Of a DNA stretch of 13,834 bases, positions 6,361-13,597 are shown piece by piece (the stretch's first letter is position 1; every line of letters begins with the position of its first letter). The position numbers and the translations under genes were made by a program. The stretch spans positions 1 to 13,834 of the forward strand of contig CAJMAW010000087.1 in NCBI GenBank assembly GCA_905211485.1. Reading direction: 5' to 3'. The notes below the pieces were generated by a model that did no database searches, was not told the DNA's origin, and saw only the letters and a program-made list of their open reading frames with translations. Source of the DNA: an uncultured Lentisphaeria bacterium. Lineage in GTDB: Bacteria > Verrucomicrobiota > Lentisphaeria > Victivallales > UBA1829.

Positions 6361-9300
6361 TCAGGAAAGCGTGAAGAAGGAACGGTCGTTCAGTTCACCC
6401 GGGGCAAAGGTTTTGAATTTCAGAATGAATTCAAAAGGCTCTGCGGGGATCCTGAAGCGTTCGGCGGTCTGGGGACCGCAGGAACTGGAACCGATTCCTG
6501 CCACCTTGGCATCCAGATGGACCACGATGTCATCGCGTTTTTTGAGTTCATACGGATGTTTTGCAGCTTCCAGGTCCTCCGGGGTGAAACGGTGAGCGCT
6601 GAAATTGAAGTGCTCCCCGGCTTCGCGGACGAGGAGCCCTGCCATATGAAGATCGTAGAACGCGACTCTTCTGACTTCGCTGCGGTTTCCGTTCTCCTGG
6701 GGGAAGGTGTATTCCGTATAGAGCCGGTCGACACCTGCCTTGAAAAGGCCCACGCGCTGAGCGGTCCTGCTATCCGGATACGATTCACCCGGCCCGAGAC
6801 CGAACCATTCCGCGGAATCCATTGAATCCGGCAGGAACATCTGCAGCCCGATTCTGGGGAAGCAGGGAAGCTGTTCTTTGGACGCCGGAACCCCGGAAAC
6901 ATGGAGAAGGAAGGATCCATCGGGAGCGAATTCATACAGGTATTCGCAGTCGATGCCGTAACGCAGGACGGGAGGAGCCACACGGGTACGGACCTTCAGA
7001 CGCAGAGGAGCGTTTTTCTTCCCCTTCCCCGTCATGGAGAGATCTTCCAGACGGTGAAGCATGTTGTGATATCCGGCATTTCGCCACTGGGTGGAAAAGG
7101 AATGATCGCCCCATCCGCGGTCGTTGTCGGTGGTGGCGCGCCAGAAATTCAGGCGCGGACCGCGTTCCATGAGGCGGAGTCCGTCGCGTTCGAGGGAGGA
7201 GATCACGCCGTCGGCCTTGCGGAATTCCAGGAGCATTCCGCCGCAGGAGACATAGTAATATTCCGGATCCTCGTCCAGATCGATGGGATATTTTTCAGCG
7301 ACCGCAGGACAGGAGACTGTGGACAGCAACGGGACGGCAATCTGCCCCCAGGCGATTTCATGTCCGCAGCGCGCCCAGAGCGTGTCGCGCCCCAGCAGGA
7401 AGGAGATGTTCAGGAAATACTCCGCATCCGGGGTCGGAGCCGTCGGCATGCGGAAGGGAATCCGCAGCTCCGCCGAACTGCGGGCCTTGAGCGACAGCGG
7501 AGGAAGCGAACCCGACTGGACGGGAGAACCGTTTTCACTGAGACTCCAGACCACATTCAGGTGTTCCAGGGAAAGGAAGTCGTAATGATTCGTGATTTTC
7601 AGCAGCCCGCTTGCGGCGTCGACGGCCTCCACGCGGACAGGAGCAATGACTTTTTTCAGTTCGATGAGGCCGGGAGACGGGGTCTTGTCCGGGAAAACGA
7701 GTCCGTCCGCAATAAAGTTTCCGTCATGCGGGATTTCACCGAAATCGCCGCCGTAGGCGAAATATTCGACTCCGTCGCGCGTCCAGGTCCGGATTCCGTG
7801 GTCACACCATTCCCAGACGAATCCGCCCTGCATGTTTTTGCAGGAATAGAAGGTCTGCCAGTAATCCTCCAGCCCGCCGGGACCGTTGCCCATTGCGTGA
7901 GCGTACTCGCACATGATGAACGGGTGCTTGTCCTGAAAATGGTTCCTGACCAGGTCCAGACAGGCTTCGGGAGCCGGATACATCCGGCTGATCATGTCGG
8001 AATATTCCAGTTCGTGATCGCCTTCGTAATGAACGGGGCGCGTGGCGTCGCGCCGATGAGTCCATTCCGTCATTTTCGCATGATTGACACCGCTCCCGGA
8101 TTCGTTGCCCAGGGACCAGATCACGATGCTCGCATGATTCTTGAAGGCTTCCACCATTCTCTGCATCCGGTCCATGAAGGCCTTTTCCCATTCCGGCCAC
8201 ATGGAGGGATTCTTGCCTTTCTCGTAACCGAAACCGTGGGTTTCGATGTCGTTTTCGGAAATCAGGTAGAGTCCGTAACGGTCGCAGAGATCGAAAAAGC
8301 GAGGGTCGTTCGCATAGTGGGAGGTGCGGACGGCATTGACATTGTGACGTTTCATCAGCAGGACATCTTCCAGCATTGCGTCATAGGTCAGCGCACGCCC
8401 GAGATCGGTGTTGAATTCGTGTCTGTTCACACCGCGGAACATCACGGCCACACCGTTGACCAGAATATTGCAGCCTTTCACTTCAACAGTCCGGAATCCC
8501 ACTTTGAGGCTTTTGTATTCCAGAACCGCGCCTTTTGCATCCTTGAGAGAAAGCAGCAGGGTGTAAAGATCCGGTGTTTCCGCAGTCCATCTGGCGGGGG
8601 CTTTGACTTTGGTGGAAAGCGTCACGCGGGAGAGAGCGCCCGGACCGGTCCGCGGGAGTTTCGCCTTCAGCGGCTCGGAAAACACTGGCGACAGCTCCGG
8701 ATCAAAGAGTTCGGCCTCGACAGAGGCGGCTTTTGTAAAGGCGGAGGAGGAAAAATTCTTCACGGAAACTTCCACATTCAGTTCACCGTCACGATATTTT
8801 CTGTCCAGTCCTGCCCTGGCAAAGATGTCGTAAAGATCCAGTTCCGGCACGGCGCTGAGTGAAACATCGCGGAAAATTCCGCTCAGCCACCACATGTCCT
8901 GATCCTCCAGATATGTCCCGTCCGACCACTGGACGACACGGACGGCTATGCGGTTGACTCCCGGACGCAGAAGTTCCGTAATGTCAAACTCCGCCGGAAG
9001 CCGGCTCCCCTTGCTCATCCCCGCAAAATTCCCGTTGATCCAGACATGAAAACACGAATCCACCCCGTTGAACATCAGAAGCACTCTGCGCCCTTCCCAG
9101 AAAGACGGAATTTCAAATTCACGGATATAGCACCCCGTGGGATTTTCACTCGGAACGCGCGGCGGATCCACCGGAATCGGATATTGCACATTCGTATAAT
9201 GCGGATGCCCGTAACCTTTCATCTGCCAGTTGCTCGGAACGACGATTTCATCCCATTCACAGCAGTCAAAATCCTCTTCATAAAATTCTTCCGGCACAAC

Positions 9301-9471
9301 AGTGGGCGAAGGAAAATATCCGAACTTCCATGCACCGTTCAAAAGTTTGAAATACGGAGACTGCGTGCGTTCGCCGGAGATTGCCGCAATTCTGTCGTCA
9401 AACGGCGCATACGAGCTGTGGGGCTCCAGTCTTCCGGAGCCGGTCAGAGATTCATTTTCCCAATCGTTCAT
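6361..9471 (-). CDS. lacZ: Beta-galactosidase, glycoside hydrolase family 2 (LacZ type)
   Basis: The 1036-residue product is full length and collinear with E. coli LacZ. It hydrolyses terminal beta-D-galactosides with retention of configuration. Domains in order: jelly-roll sugar-binding domain (about 10-205, ending LSGIFRDV), Ig-like domain (about 210-328), TIM barrel (about 330-620), second Ig-like domain, and the C-terminal beta-sandwich (from about 745, with NFWRATTDND). The acid/base Glu is E457 in WSLGNESGSG, the nucleophile is E522 in MCEYAHAMGNG, and the active-site metal ligands are probably E410 and H412 in ENDIETHG. H385 lies in RTSHYANDP. There is no signal peptide, so it is cytoplasmic and requires sugar uptake by another gene. 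The ATG at 9469-9471 gives the usual DWEN start. The gene diverges from an AraC-type regulator, its likely controller. Galactosidase substrate range cannot be read from sequence. Confidence 0.95.
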   Translation of the reverse strand: MNDWENESLTGSGRLEPHSSYAPFDDRIAAISGERTQSPYFKLLNGAWKFGYFPSPTVVPEEFYEEDFDCCEWDEIVVPSNWQMKGYGHPHYTNVQYPIPVDPPRVPSENPTGCYIREFEIPSFWEGRRVLLMFNGVDSCFHVWINGNFAGMSKGSRLPAEFDITELLRPGVNRIAVRVVQWSDGTYLEDQDMWWLSGIFRDVSLSAVPELDLYDIFARAGLDRKYRDGELNVEVSVKNFSSSAFTKAASVEAELFDPELSPVFSEPLKAKLPRTGPGALSRVTLSTKVKAPARWTAETPDLYTLLLSLKDAKGAVLEYKSLKVGFRTVEVKGCNILVNGVAVMFRGVNRHEFNTDLGRALTYDAMLEDVLLMKRHNVNAVRTSHYANDPRFFDLCDRYGLYLISENDIETHGFGYEKGKNPSMWPEWEKAFMDRMQRMVEAFKNHASIVIWSLGNESGSGVNHAKMTEWTHRRDATRPVHYEGDHELEYSDMISRMYPAPEACLDLVRNHFQDKHPFIMCEYAHAMGNGPGGLEDYWQTFYSCKNMQGGFVWEWCDHGIRTWTRDGVEYFAYGGDFGEIPHDGNFIADGLVFPDKTPSPGLIELKKVIAPVRVEAVDAASGLLKITNHYDFLSLEHLNVVWSLSENGSPVQSGSLPPLSLKARSSAELRIPFRMPTAPTPDAEYFLNISFLLGRDTLWARCGHEIAWGQIAVPLLSTVSCPAVAEKYPIDLDEDPEYYYVSCGGMLLEFRKADGVISSLERDGLRLMERGPRLNFWRATTDNDRGWGDHSFSTQWRNAGYHNMLHRLEDLSMTGKGKKNAPLRLKVRTRVAPPVLRYGIDCEYLYEFAPDGSFLLHVSGVPASKEQLPCFPRIGLQMFLPDSMDSAEWFGLGPGESYPDSRTAQRVGLFKAGVDRLYTEYTFPQENGNRSEVRRVAFYDLHMAGLLVREAGEHFNFSAHRFTPEDLEAAKHPYELKKRDDIVVHLDAKVAGIGSSSCGPQTAERFRIPAEPFEFILKFKTFAPGELNDRSFFTLS

Positions 9472-9557
9472 CTTTCCGTGTCCCTCTGTTTTCTCTGTGT
9501 TTCTCTCTTCAGTGTGGTTTGTCTGTTTGTCTTCTGTTTTTCATTCCGGGCGTTTTT

Positions 9558-9569
9558 TCCCGGCCGGGA
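9558..9569. promoter_or_regulatory. 12-bp perfect palindrome in the lacZ-araC divergent region
   Basis: TCCCGGCCGGGA is a perfect palindrome between the two divergent genes. On the lacZ strand it immediately follows a weak -10-like TGTAAT (9574-9569), with a poor TTATCA 19 bp upstream that overlaps the -35 of the araC promoter. The position would suit an operator, but AraC-family proteins usually bind direct repeats. An undirected GC palindrome is possible. Confidence 0.3.
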
Positions 9570-9592
9570 TTACAGTACAATGCCGGAAGCAC

Positions 9593-9620
9593 TTGATAAA
9601 ATCAGGAATGAATTTATATT
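9593..9620 (+). promoter_or_regulatory. Sigma70-type promoter for the araC-family gene
   Basis: TTGATA (9593-9598) and TATATT (9615-9620) are separated by 16 bp; each hexamer matches the consensus at five of six positions. Transcription would begin near 9627, about 37 bases before the ATG at 9664. This argues against translation starts upstream at 9580 or earlier. Confidence 0.7.
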
Positions 9621-9663
9621 GGTGAAAACTGGTATTTTATTTGTCATTTCTGGTCATCTCCGC

Positions 9664-10536
9664 ATGAAGAAAAAAACAAAAGACTCTCCCCCCGTTCAGC
9701 TGCCCGGATGCTATCTCCGTTACGACACTTTGTACCGCAGTGCGCCGCCGGACCGCATCCCCACGCTCTATTCCTGCGGATTCATGCCGAAAAGCGATCC
9801 CAGGCACAACTACCGGAACTATGTGGAAAACAAATACGTCATCATTTACGTGCTCAGGGGAAAGGGCCGCTATACCGACTGCAACGGAAAAACCTATGAA
9901 CTGCGCCCGGGGATGCTTGCACAGCGTTTCCCGGGGAGGATCCACGGCACGGAACAGTCGCCCGAAGGGGACTGGGTGGAGGCCTTCATCGGCTTCAGCC
10001 CGGCCTTTTATGAGTCCCTGCTCTCCTCCCACACCGTGAATCCGGAACAGCCGGTGCTCAATCCGGGCCTGGATTTGTCTTTTGTGGAACAGTTCGCCGA
10101 GGTCCTCTCGGAAATGCGGAAAAGCGACGGACTCGATGATTCCAGAGCCTTCTTCACCGCACATAGGCTTCTCTTTTCCCTCTTTGAACACGCCAGAGCC
10201 GCCATGCGCCCCTCCCCTCATGCCCCCATGCTCGAAGAAGCCAAACGCCTACTCTCCTCCCGTTTCCGGGAACAGGACAGTCTGGAAAAAATCGCACGGA
10301 CTCTTCACTTGAGTTACGAGCGTTTCCGGAAAATCTTCCGCGAGGAAACCGGCATCTCCCCAGGCGCATACCGCATCCGGAGACGCATCGAATCCGCATG
10401 CCGGATGCTTGCGGACAGCACTCTCTCCATCAAGGAAATCGCGGAGGAACTCGGCTACAGCGATATCCAGAATTTTTCAAAACAGTTTACAAAAATTCAC
10501 GGCGTCCCTCCGACCGCCTTCCGGAAACAAAGCTGA
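9664..10536 (+). CDS. AraC-family transcriptional regulator
   Basis: The 290-residue protein has an N-terminal cupin-like sensing domain (about 30-115: YVIIYVLRGKGRYTD, LRPGMLAQRFPGRIHG, WVEAFIGF), a linker (about 120-185) and a C-terminal double helix-turn-helix domain (about 190-288). The first HTH contains SLEKIARTLHLSYERFRKIF. The second contains SIKEIAEELGYSDIQNFSKQF and ends in the family signature HGVPPTAFR. Relatives with this layout bind a sugar and activate nearby catabolic genes; divergence from lacZ points to that gene as the target. The reading frame is open far upstream into lacZ, but the promoter at 9593-9620 and the start of homology favour the ATG at 9664. That ATG lacks a clear ribosome binding site. 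An in-frame GTG at 9622 is the alternative. Confidence 0.92.
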   Translation: MKKKTKDSPPVQLPGCYLRYDTLYRSAPPDRIPTLYSCGFMPKSDPRHNYRNYVENKYVIIYVLRGKGRYTDCNGKTYELRPGMLAQRFPGRIHGTEQSPEGDWVEAFIGFSPAFYESLLSSHTVNPEQPVLNPGLDLSFVEQFAEVLSEMRKSDGLDDSRAFFTAHRLLFSLFEHARAAMRPSPHAPMLEEAKRLLSSRFREQDSLEKIARTLHLSYERFRKIFREETGISPGAYRIRRRIESACRMLADSTLSIKEIAEELGYSDIQNFSKQFTKIHGVPPTAFRKQS

Positions 10537-10821
10537 AGCCCCGCTCCCCCCTTCCGCTTTTTTCTCTCCCTCCTGATCTCCTCCAGATTTTCTTTCCCTT
10601 CTTTCTTTCCGTTCGTCCGCCCTTCCCCTCCTTTCCCCTCCTTTCCCCTCCTGACACATTTCCTTTACACATTCCCCTTTGTTGTCTTTCCTCCTCTCCA
10701 TCCAGCAGACCCCTCATGCGTTTCAGGAAGGATGAGAAGATAAAAGAAATTCTTTTTTCCCCCTTCGCCCGATCCCTTCATAAGAACGATGGAAATCTTT
10801 AAAAAAGAAGAGCATTCCTTC
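10537..10821. other. Pyrimidine-rich spacer with a decamer tandem repeat
   Basis: I see no gene here. The plus strand is almost pure C and T from about 10546 to 10720. Three tandem copies of CTTTCCCCTC lie at 10621-10650 (the first copy differs by one base). AAGAAG (10805-10810) and CTTCTT (10818-10823) form an inverted repeat that overlaps the -35 element of the next promoter. No convincing araC terminator was found. Confidence 0.5.
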
Positions 10822-10850
10822 TTGACCCCATGCCGGGACAAATGTATATT
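10822..10850 (+). promoter_or_regulatory. Strong sigma70-type promoter for the prepilin-like gene
   Basis: TTGACC (10822-10827) and TATATT (10845-10850) have the ideal 17-bp spacing, and each matches the consensus at five of six positions. The transcript would start near 10857, leaving a leader of about 250 nt before the ATG at 11108. The leader holds a purine-rich stretch (about 10885-10906), a short stem (ACGG/CCGT near 10929-10942) and then eleven T at 10951-10961, which could act as an attenuator. A second promoter closer to the gene cannot be excluded. Confidence 0.65.
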
Positions 10851-11107
10851 ATATGGATCTCTGGAAATGAGGGGAACGTGAAAGAAATGGAAGGAGGAGG
10901 GGGAAAAATCTTTCTTCCTCCGCTTTCAGACGGGTCGTCCGTAATCGTTCTTTTTTTTTTTACATATTCTCTTCATGTCACGTATTCAGTTTCATATTCA
11001 ATCTTACATTCTGTTTTGGAAAAGGCGGAATGAGATTGCGCCGTACAACGGCCTTCCATGCAACCCGGCATGGGGAGGAAACAAGTAAGAGAGAGGTTAT
11101 TTCAAGG

Positions 11108-11878
11108 ATGAAAAGGAAAAGCTTTACGCTGATTGAACTCCTGGTTGTCATAGCGATCATCGCCATTCTGGCGTCTCTGCTTCTTCCTGCGCTGGATGCG
11201 GCAAAGGAATCCGCGAGAATTTCCCAGTGTCTGGGGCAGCAGCGTCAGATCGCGTTTTTTCACGGAGTGTATCAGCTGGACTGGAACAATTACTGCGCCT
11301 CCGGGCGCGGAGCAGGCAGAACCTGGTATAAAAAACTCGGGCTCTCCAATGGTTACGTATACAGGAACGGAACCGACGGCACCGGATACACACTGCCTAT
11401 CGCGCCATCCAGACCGGCGCCGAAAAGTACACCGTCCATGTTCATCTGCCCTTCAGGACGCGTGGATGTGGACAATCTCTCCATTTCTTACGGCGAATCC
11501 TGGTTTCATTATGCGAACGGATATGAAACCGCTCAGAAAAATGATGAACAGTATTACAATGCGTCCAGAATCAAGGTTCAGCCGGGATCCGCGGCAAAAG
11601 TCCACGGGCCGTCGGATGCGGTCTATCTTTATGAAAGCGTCGGCACCTGCGACAGGGTCGTCGCGGGAAGCGGGTCGACTCCTTATGCGCTCTCCAGCTA
11701 TACCGGAGGAGCCAACGTCAACCAGCCCATGAGACAGAAGGATCTGTATACAGGACGTCACAAACTGCGCGTCAATACCCTCTATGTGGACGGGCATTCC
11801 CAGACCTGGGCTGTCAACTCCCTGATGGATTACGCCTCCGGAAAAGGGCTTCTTTTCCTCGCGCAGATCGCCTATTGA
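11108..11878 (+). CDS. Prepilin-like protein with type IV N-methylation motif and H-X9-DG C-terminus
   Basis: The 256-residue product starts with a short basic leader (MKRKS), then FTLIELLVVIAIIAILASLL, a class III signal-anchor helix cleaved and methylated before Phe6 by a prepilin peptidase. Glu at mature position +5 (E10) is present, but position -1 is Ser instead of the usual Gly. The C-terminal part contains the H-X9-DG motif (H218, D228-G229: RHKLRVNTLYVDG). This architecture is typical of the large pseudopilin-like families of Lentisphaerota and Planctomycetota. Their function is largely unknown; pilus, secretion or cell-envelope roles are proposed by analogy. The ATG at 11108 gives a normal leader, with GAGAGAGG about 11 bases upstream. 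An in-frame ATG at 11030 would add 26 residues. No pilus assembly genes are nearby. Confidence 0.88.
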   Translation: MKRKSFTLIELLVVIAIIAILASLLLPALDAAKESARISQCLGQQRQIAFFHGVYQLDWNNYCASGRGAGRTWYKKLGLSNGYVYRNGTDGTGYTLPIAPSRPAPKSTPSMFICPSGRVDVDNLSISYGESWFHYANGYETAQKNDEQYYNASRIKVQPGSAAKVHGPSDAVYLYESVGTCDRVVAGSGSTPYALSSYTGGANVNQPMRQKDLYTGRHKLRVNTLYVDGHSQTWAVNSLMDYASGKGLLFLAQIAY

Positions 11879-12241
11879 GTTTGATTCAGGAAAGGAAAGA
11901 GAAAAAAATCATCCGGCTGTTTTTTCTCTCCTCCCCCTGCCGCCCTCTCCTCTGCCCTTTCCTCTGCGCACGGGCATTTTCGTTTTTCCCCCCTGCGAAG
12001 GCACGAGGAGAGGAAGGGGAACAGGCCTCTTCCCCTCTCATGAGACAAAAATCCCGCCGGGAAAAACAGACAGCATGAAATACTGAATGCATTCCCCGCC
12101 GGGAGATCACGGGAAGAAACTTTTCCCTCACACTTTTTTCATTTTTCTTTTTTCACTGCCTCTTTTCCCCGTTCTCCTCCTGGATCCACGAGACCGGGAG
12201 GGATTTTTTCAGACGGGGGAAGGCACTGATTTCTTTTCCAT
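11879..12241. other. Spacer between convergent genes with weak hairpins only
   Basis: No gene is credible here. AGGGGAA (12015-12021) and TTCCCCT (12030-12036) form a 7-bp inverted repeat with an 8-nt loop. GGGAA (12111-12115) and TTCCC (12123-12127) form a short stem followed by T-rich DNA (12132 onward), the best candidate terminator for the prepilin-like gene though 230 bp past its stop. TCCCGCCGGGA near 12052 is a small palindrome. The plus strand is pyrimidine-rich throughout. Confidence 0.4.
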
Positions 12242-12826
12242 TTATTTCTTTTTGGAAGCACTCCGCGCGGAAGATGTTTTTTTCTTCTCAGGCGCTGCCT
12301 TTTTTTCGGCCTCCTTGGAAGCGCTTTTCTGAGCCGGAGCAGCTTTCTTCCCCGCTGCGGCAGAGACTGCCTTCTTTGCCGCGGGAGCGGCAGAGGTTTT
12401 CTTCTTCGGAGAAGCAGAAGGGGCCGTTTTTTTCGCTGCGGATTTTTTCTTCCCGGAAGAGGTTTCCTTTTCGCGGGTCAGGGAATCGACGGCGTCATCC
12501 TCGGTCCGGATCTCGGTCACTTCGGTTTCAAATGCGTTCCATTCCTCGACATGGAGAATTTCATCGCCGGGAGCGAGCAGATAGAGAGGGCTGAGCGATT
12601 CCGCCTCAAGCATGGCACTGCAGGTATAGACTTCCACACTGCAGCCGTTGTCCGGATATTCCCCGTCAATGAAATGATCGAAACATTTGACGAAGGCAAT
12701 GCCGCGGTTGATGTAGGCGATCCATCCCTCTTCGCAGTTCAATCCGATCTTGCAGGGCTTTTCGGCTTTGGAATCCTGACGGACAAAGACGAAATCCTCC
12801 CCCCAGGTGATGCGCGGGTCATTCAT
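12242..12826 (-). CDS. DUF4380 protein, C-terminal part with Lys/Ala-rich basic tail (after frameshift)
   Basis: This frame holds the second half of a DUF4380 protein. The homology begins upstream of its first ATG: in this frame the bases before 12826 encode PTKFVSVWPYTD, which flows into MNDPRITWGEDFVFVRQD. Residues 1-100 from that ATG carry the rest of the domain (KIGLNCEEGWIAYINRG, GCSVEVYTC, LSPLYLLAPGDEILHVEEW). From about residue 123 to the end (194), the protein becomes a low-complexity basic tail with about 22 Lys and 21 Ala in 72 residues, in blocks such as KKKSAAKK and SAAPAAKKA. It resembles histone H1-like or AlgP-type nucleic-acid-binding tails. I see no ribosome binding site suited to an independent start at 12826, so this is more likely the 3' part of one broken gene. 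Confidence 0.75.
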   Translation of the reverse strand: MNDPRITWGEDFVFVRQDSKAEKPCKIGLNCEEGWIAYINRGIAFVKCFDHFIDGEYPDNGCSVEVYTCSAMLEAESLSPLYLLAPGDEILHVEEWNAFETEVTEIRTEDDAVDSLTREKETSSGKKKSAAKKTAPSASPKKKTSAAPAAKKAVSAAAGKKAAPAQKSASKEAEKKAAPEKKKTSSARSASKKK

Positions 12827-13350
12827 GTCGGTATAGGGCCAGACGCTGACGAATTTCGTCGGAGTCCGGTCTTGACTTCGCTGTTCTGGGGGATCACCGC
12901 CACGCCGCCCGGAGCCATTACACTGATGCTCCAGGCCGCGAGTTCCACGTCCCAGAGACCGTCGTTCCTCAAATAGTGTTCGACCCGGAACCGATTGTCG
13001 CCGAGGGGATAGATGCGGATGGTCTTGGTGATTCCCGTCTCCTGTTCGGTGGGGCTGAAAAACGCCACTCCGTCTTCGTCCAGATCCTGGGCAATGATCT
13101 TGGAATTATCCAGCATGTAGGTCCGTTCACGCGTTTCGGGGGAATGCCAGAGACGGTGCCCGCCGTAATTCACCCATTCCGATGCGCCTTTGGTCCCGGC
13201 CAGTTTCGGATCCACATGAAAAATGTTCCCGCTCCCGCCGAGAAAGCCGCCGATGATGCGGGGACCCACTTCCGTTGTGACAATCAGTTTGAAATCGCCG
13301 CTCGTCAATTCAACGCAGTCGTTCCAGCCTTCAAATTGCACCTTTTTCAT
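12823..13350 (-). CDS. DUF4380 domain protein, N-terminal part (gene interrupted by frameshift)
   Basis: This is the first half of a DUF4380 protein, a family with an aldose-epimerase-like beta fold and no established reaction. Motifs visible: VGPRIIGGFLGG (about 28-39), NYGGHRLWHSPE (61-72), TGITKTIRIYPLGDNRFRVE, and DVELAAWSISVMAPGGVAVIPQ (about 134-155). At about 12855-12866 (after VKTGL) this frame leaves the family sequence and ends 13 codons later at TGA 12823-12825, while the -1 frame continues it without a gap. The ATG at 13348-13350 is chosen because AAAGGAG (complement of 13362-13368) lies 11 bases upstream. Joined across the shift, the protein would have about 369 residues. The gene is either a pseudogene, carries a sequencing error, or is frameshifted in translation; no canonical slippery heptamer is seen. 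Confidence 0.75.
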   Translation of the reverse strand: MKKVQFEGWNDCVELTSGDFKLIVTTEVGPRIIGGFLGGSGNIFHVDPKLAGTKGASEWVNYGGHRLWHSPETRERTYMLDNSKIIAQDLDEDGVAFFSPTEQETGITKTIRIYPLGDNRFRVEHYLRNDGLWDVELAAWSISVMAPGGVAVIPQNSEVKTGLRRNSSASGPIPT

Positions 13351-13597
13351 ACGAAAGAATTCTCCTTTCCGCAAGTTCCATTGCTTTTCAAAGCCCTGTC
13401 ATAAAACCTATTCATAAGGATACTTTGTTCTTTTCTCTTTTCTTTCTCTGTCCTCCCCCTCTGCCGGGATATGCACCCTTGTGTTCACGTCTTCTCCCGG
13501 CCGCCCCCCTTTTTTCCGTTTTTATCCGCTCCCGGCAAGAAAAAAGGTCCGGCATCATTTCATTCGCCTTTTTTCCCTCAGGGGGGAAACGCTGTAT

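Noticed and set aside
6901..8862. A 653-codon plus-strand open frame opposite lacZ
   Set aside because: It is fully antisense to a clear full-length beta-galactosidase with all catalytic motifs. The translation has no recognisable domain and is explained by the GC-biased third positions of lacZ.
9046..9663. Upstream extension of the AraC frame into lacZ (206 extra residues)
   Set aside because: The extension is antisense to the lacZ 5' end and crosses the araC promoter. Homology to AraC proteins begins only after 9664.
11030..11107. Earlier start for the prepilin-like gene at 11030
   Set aside because: It would place 26 basic residues before the usual short leader, and only the start at 11108 gives a normal class III signal. 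Not fully excluded.
12823..12866. Programmed -1 ribosomal frameshifting in the DUF4380 gene
   Set aside because: No X-XXY-YYZ heptamer, Shine-Dalgarno-like stimulator or clear downstream pseudoknot is visible near the shift, so mutation or a sequence error is the simpler explanation.
13351..13374. TTG start that adds MRKGEFFR to the DUF4380 protein
   Set aside because: These codons overlay the ribosome binding site AAAGGAG for the ATG at 13348-13350, and the conserved domain starts after that ATG.
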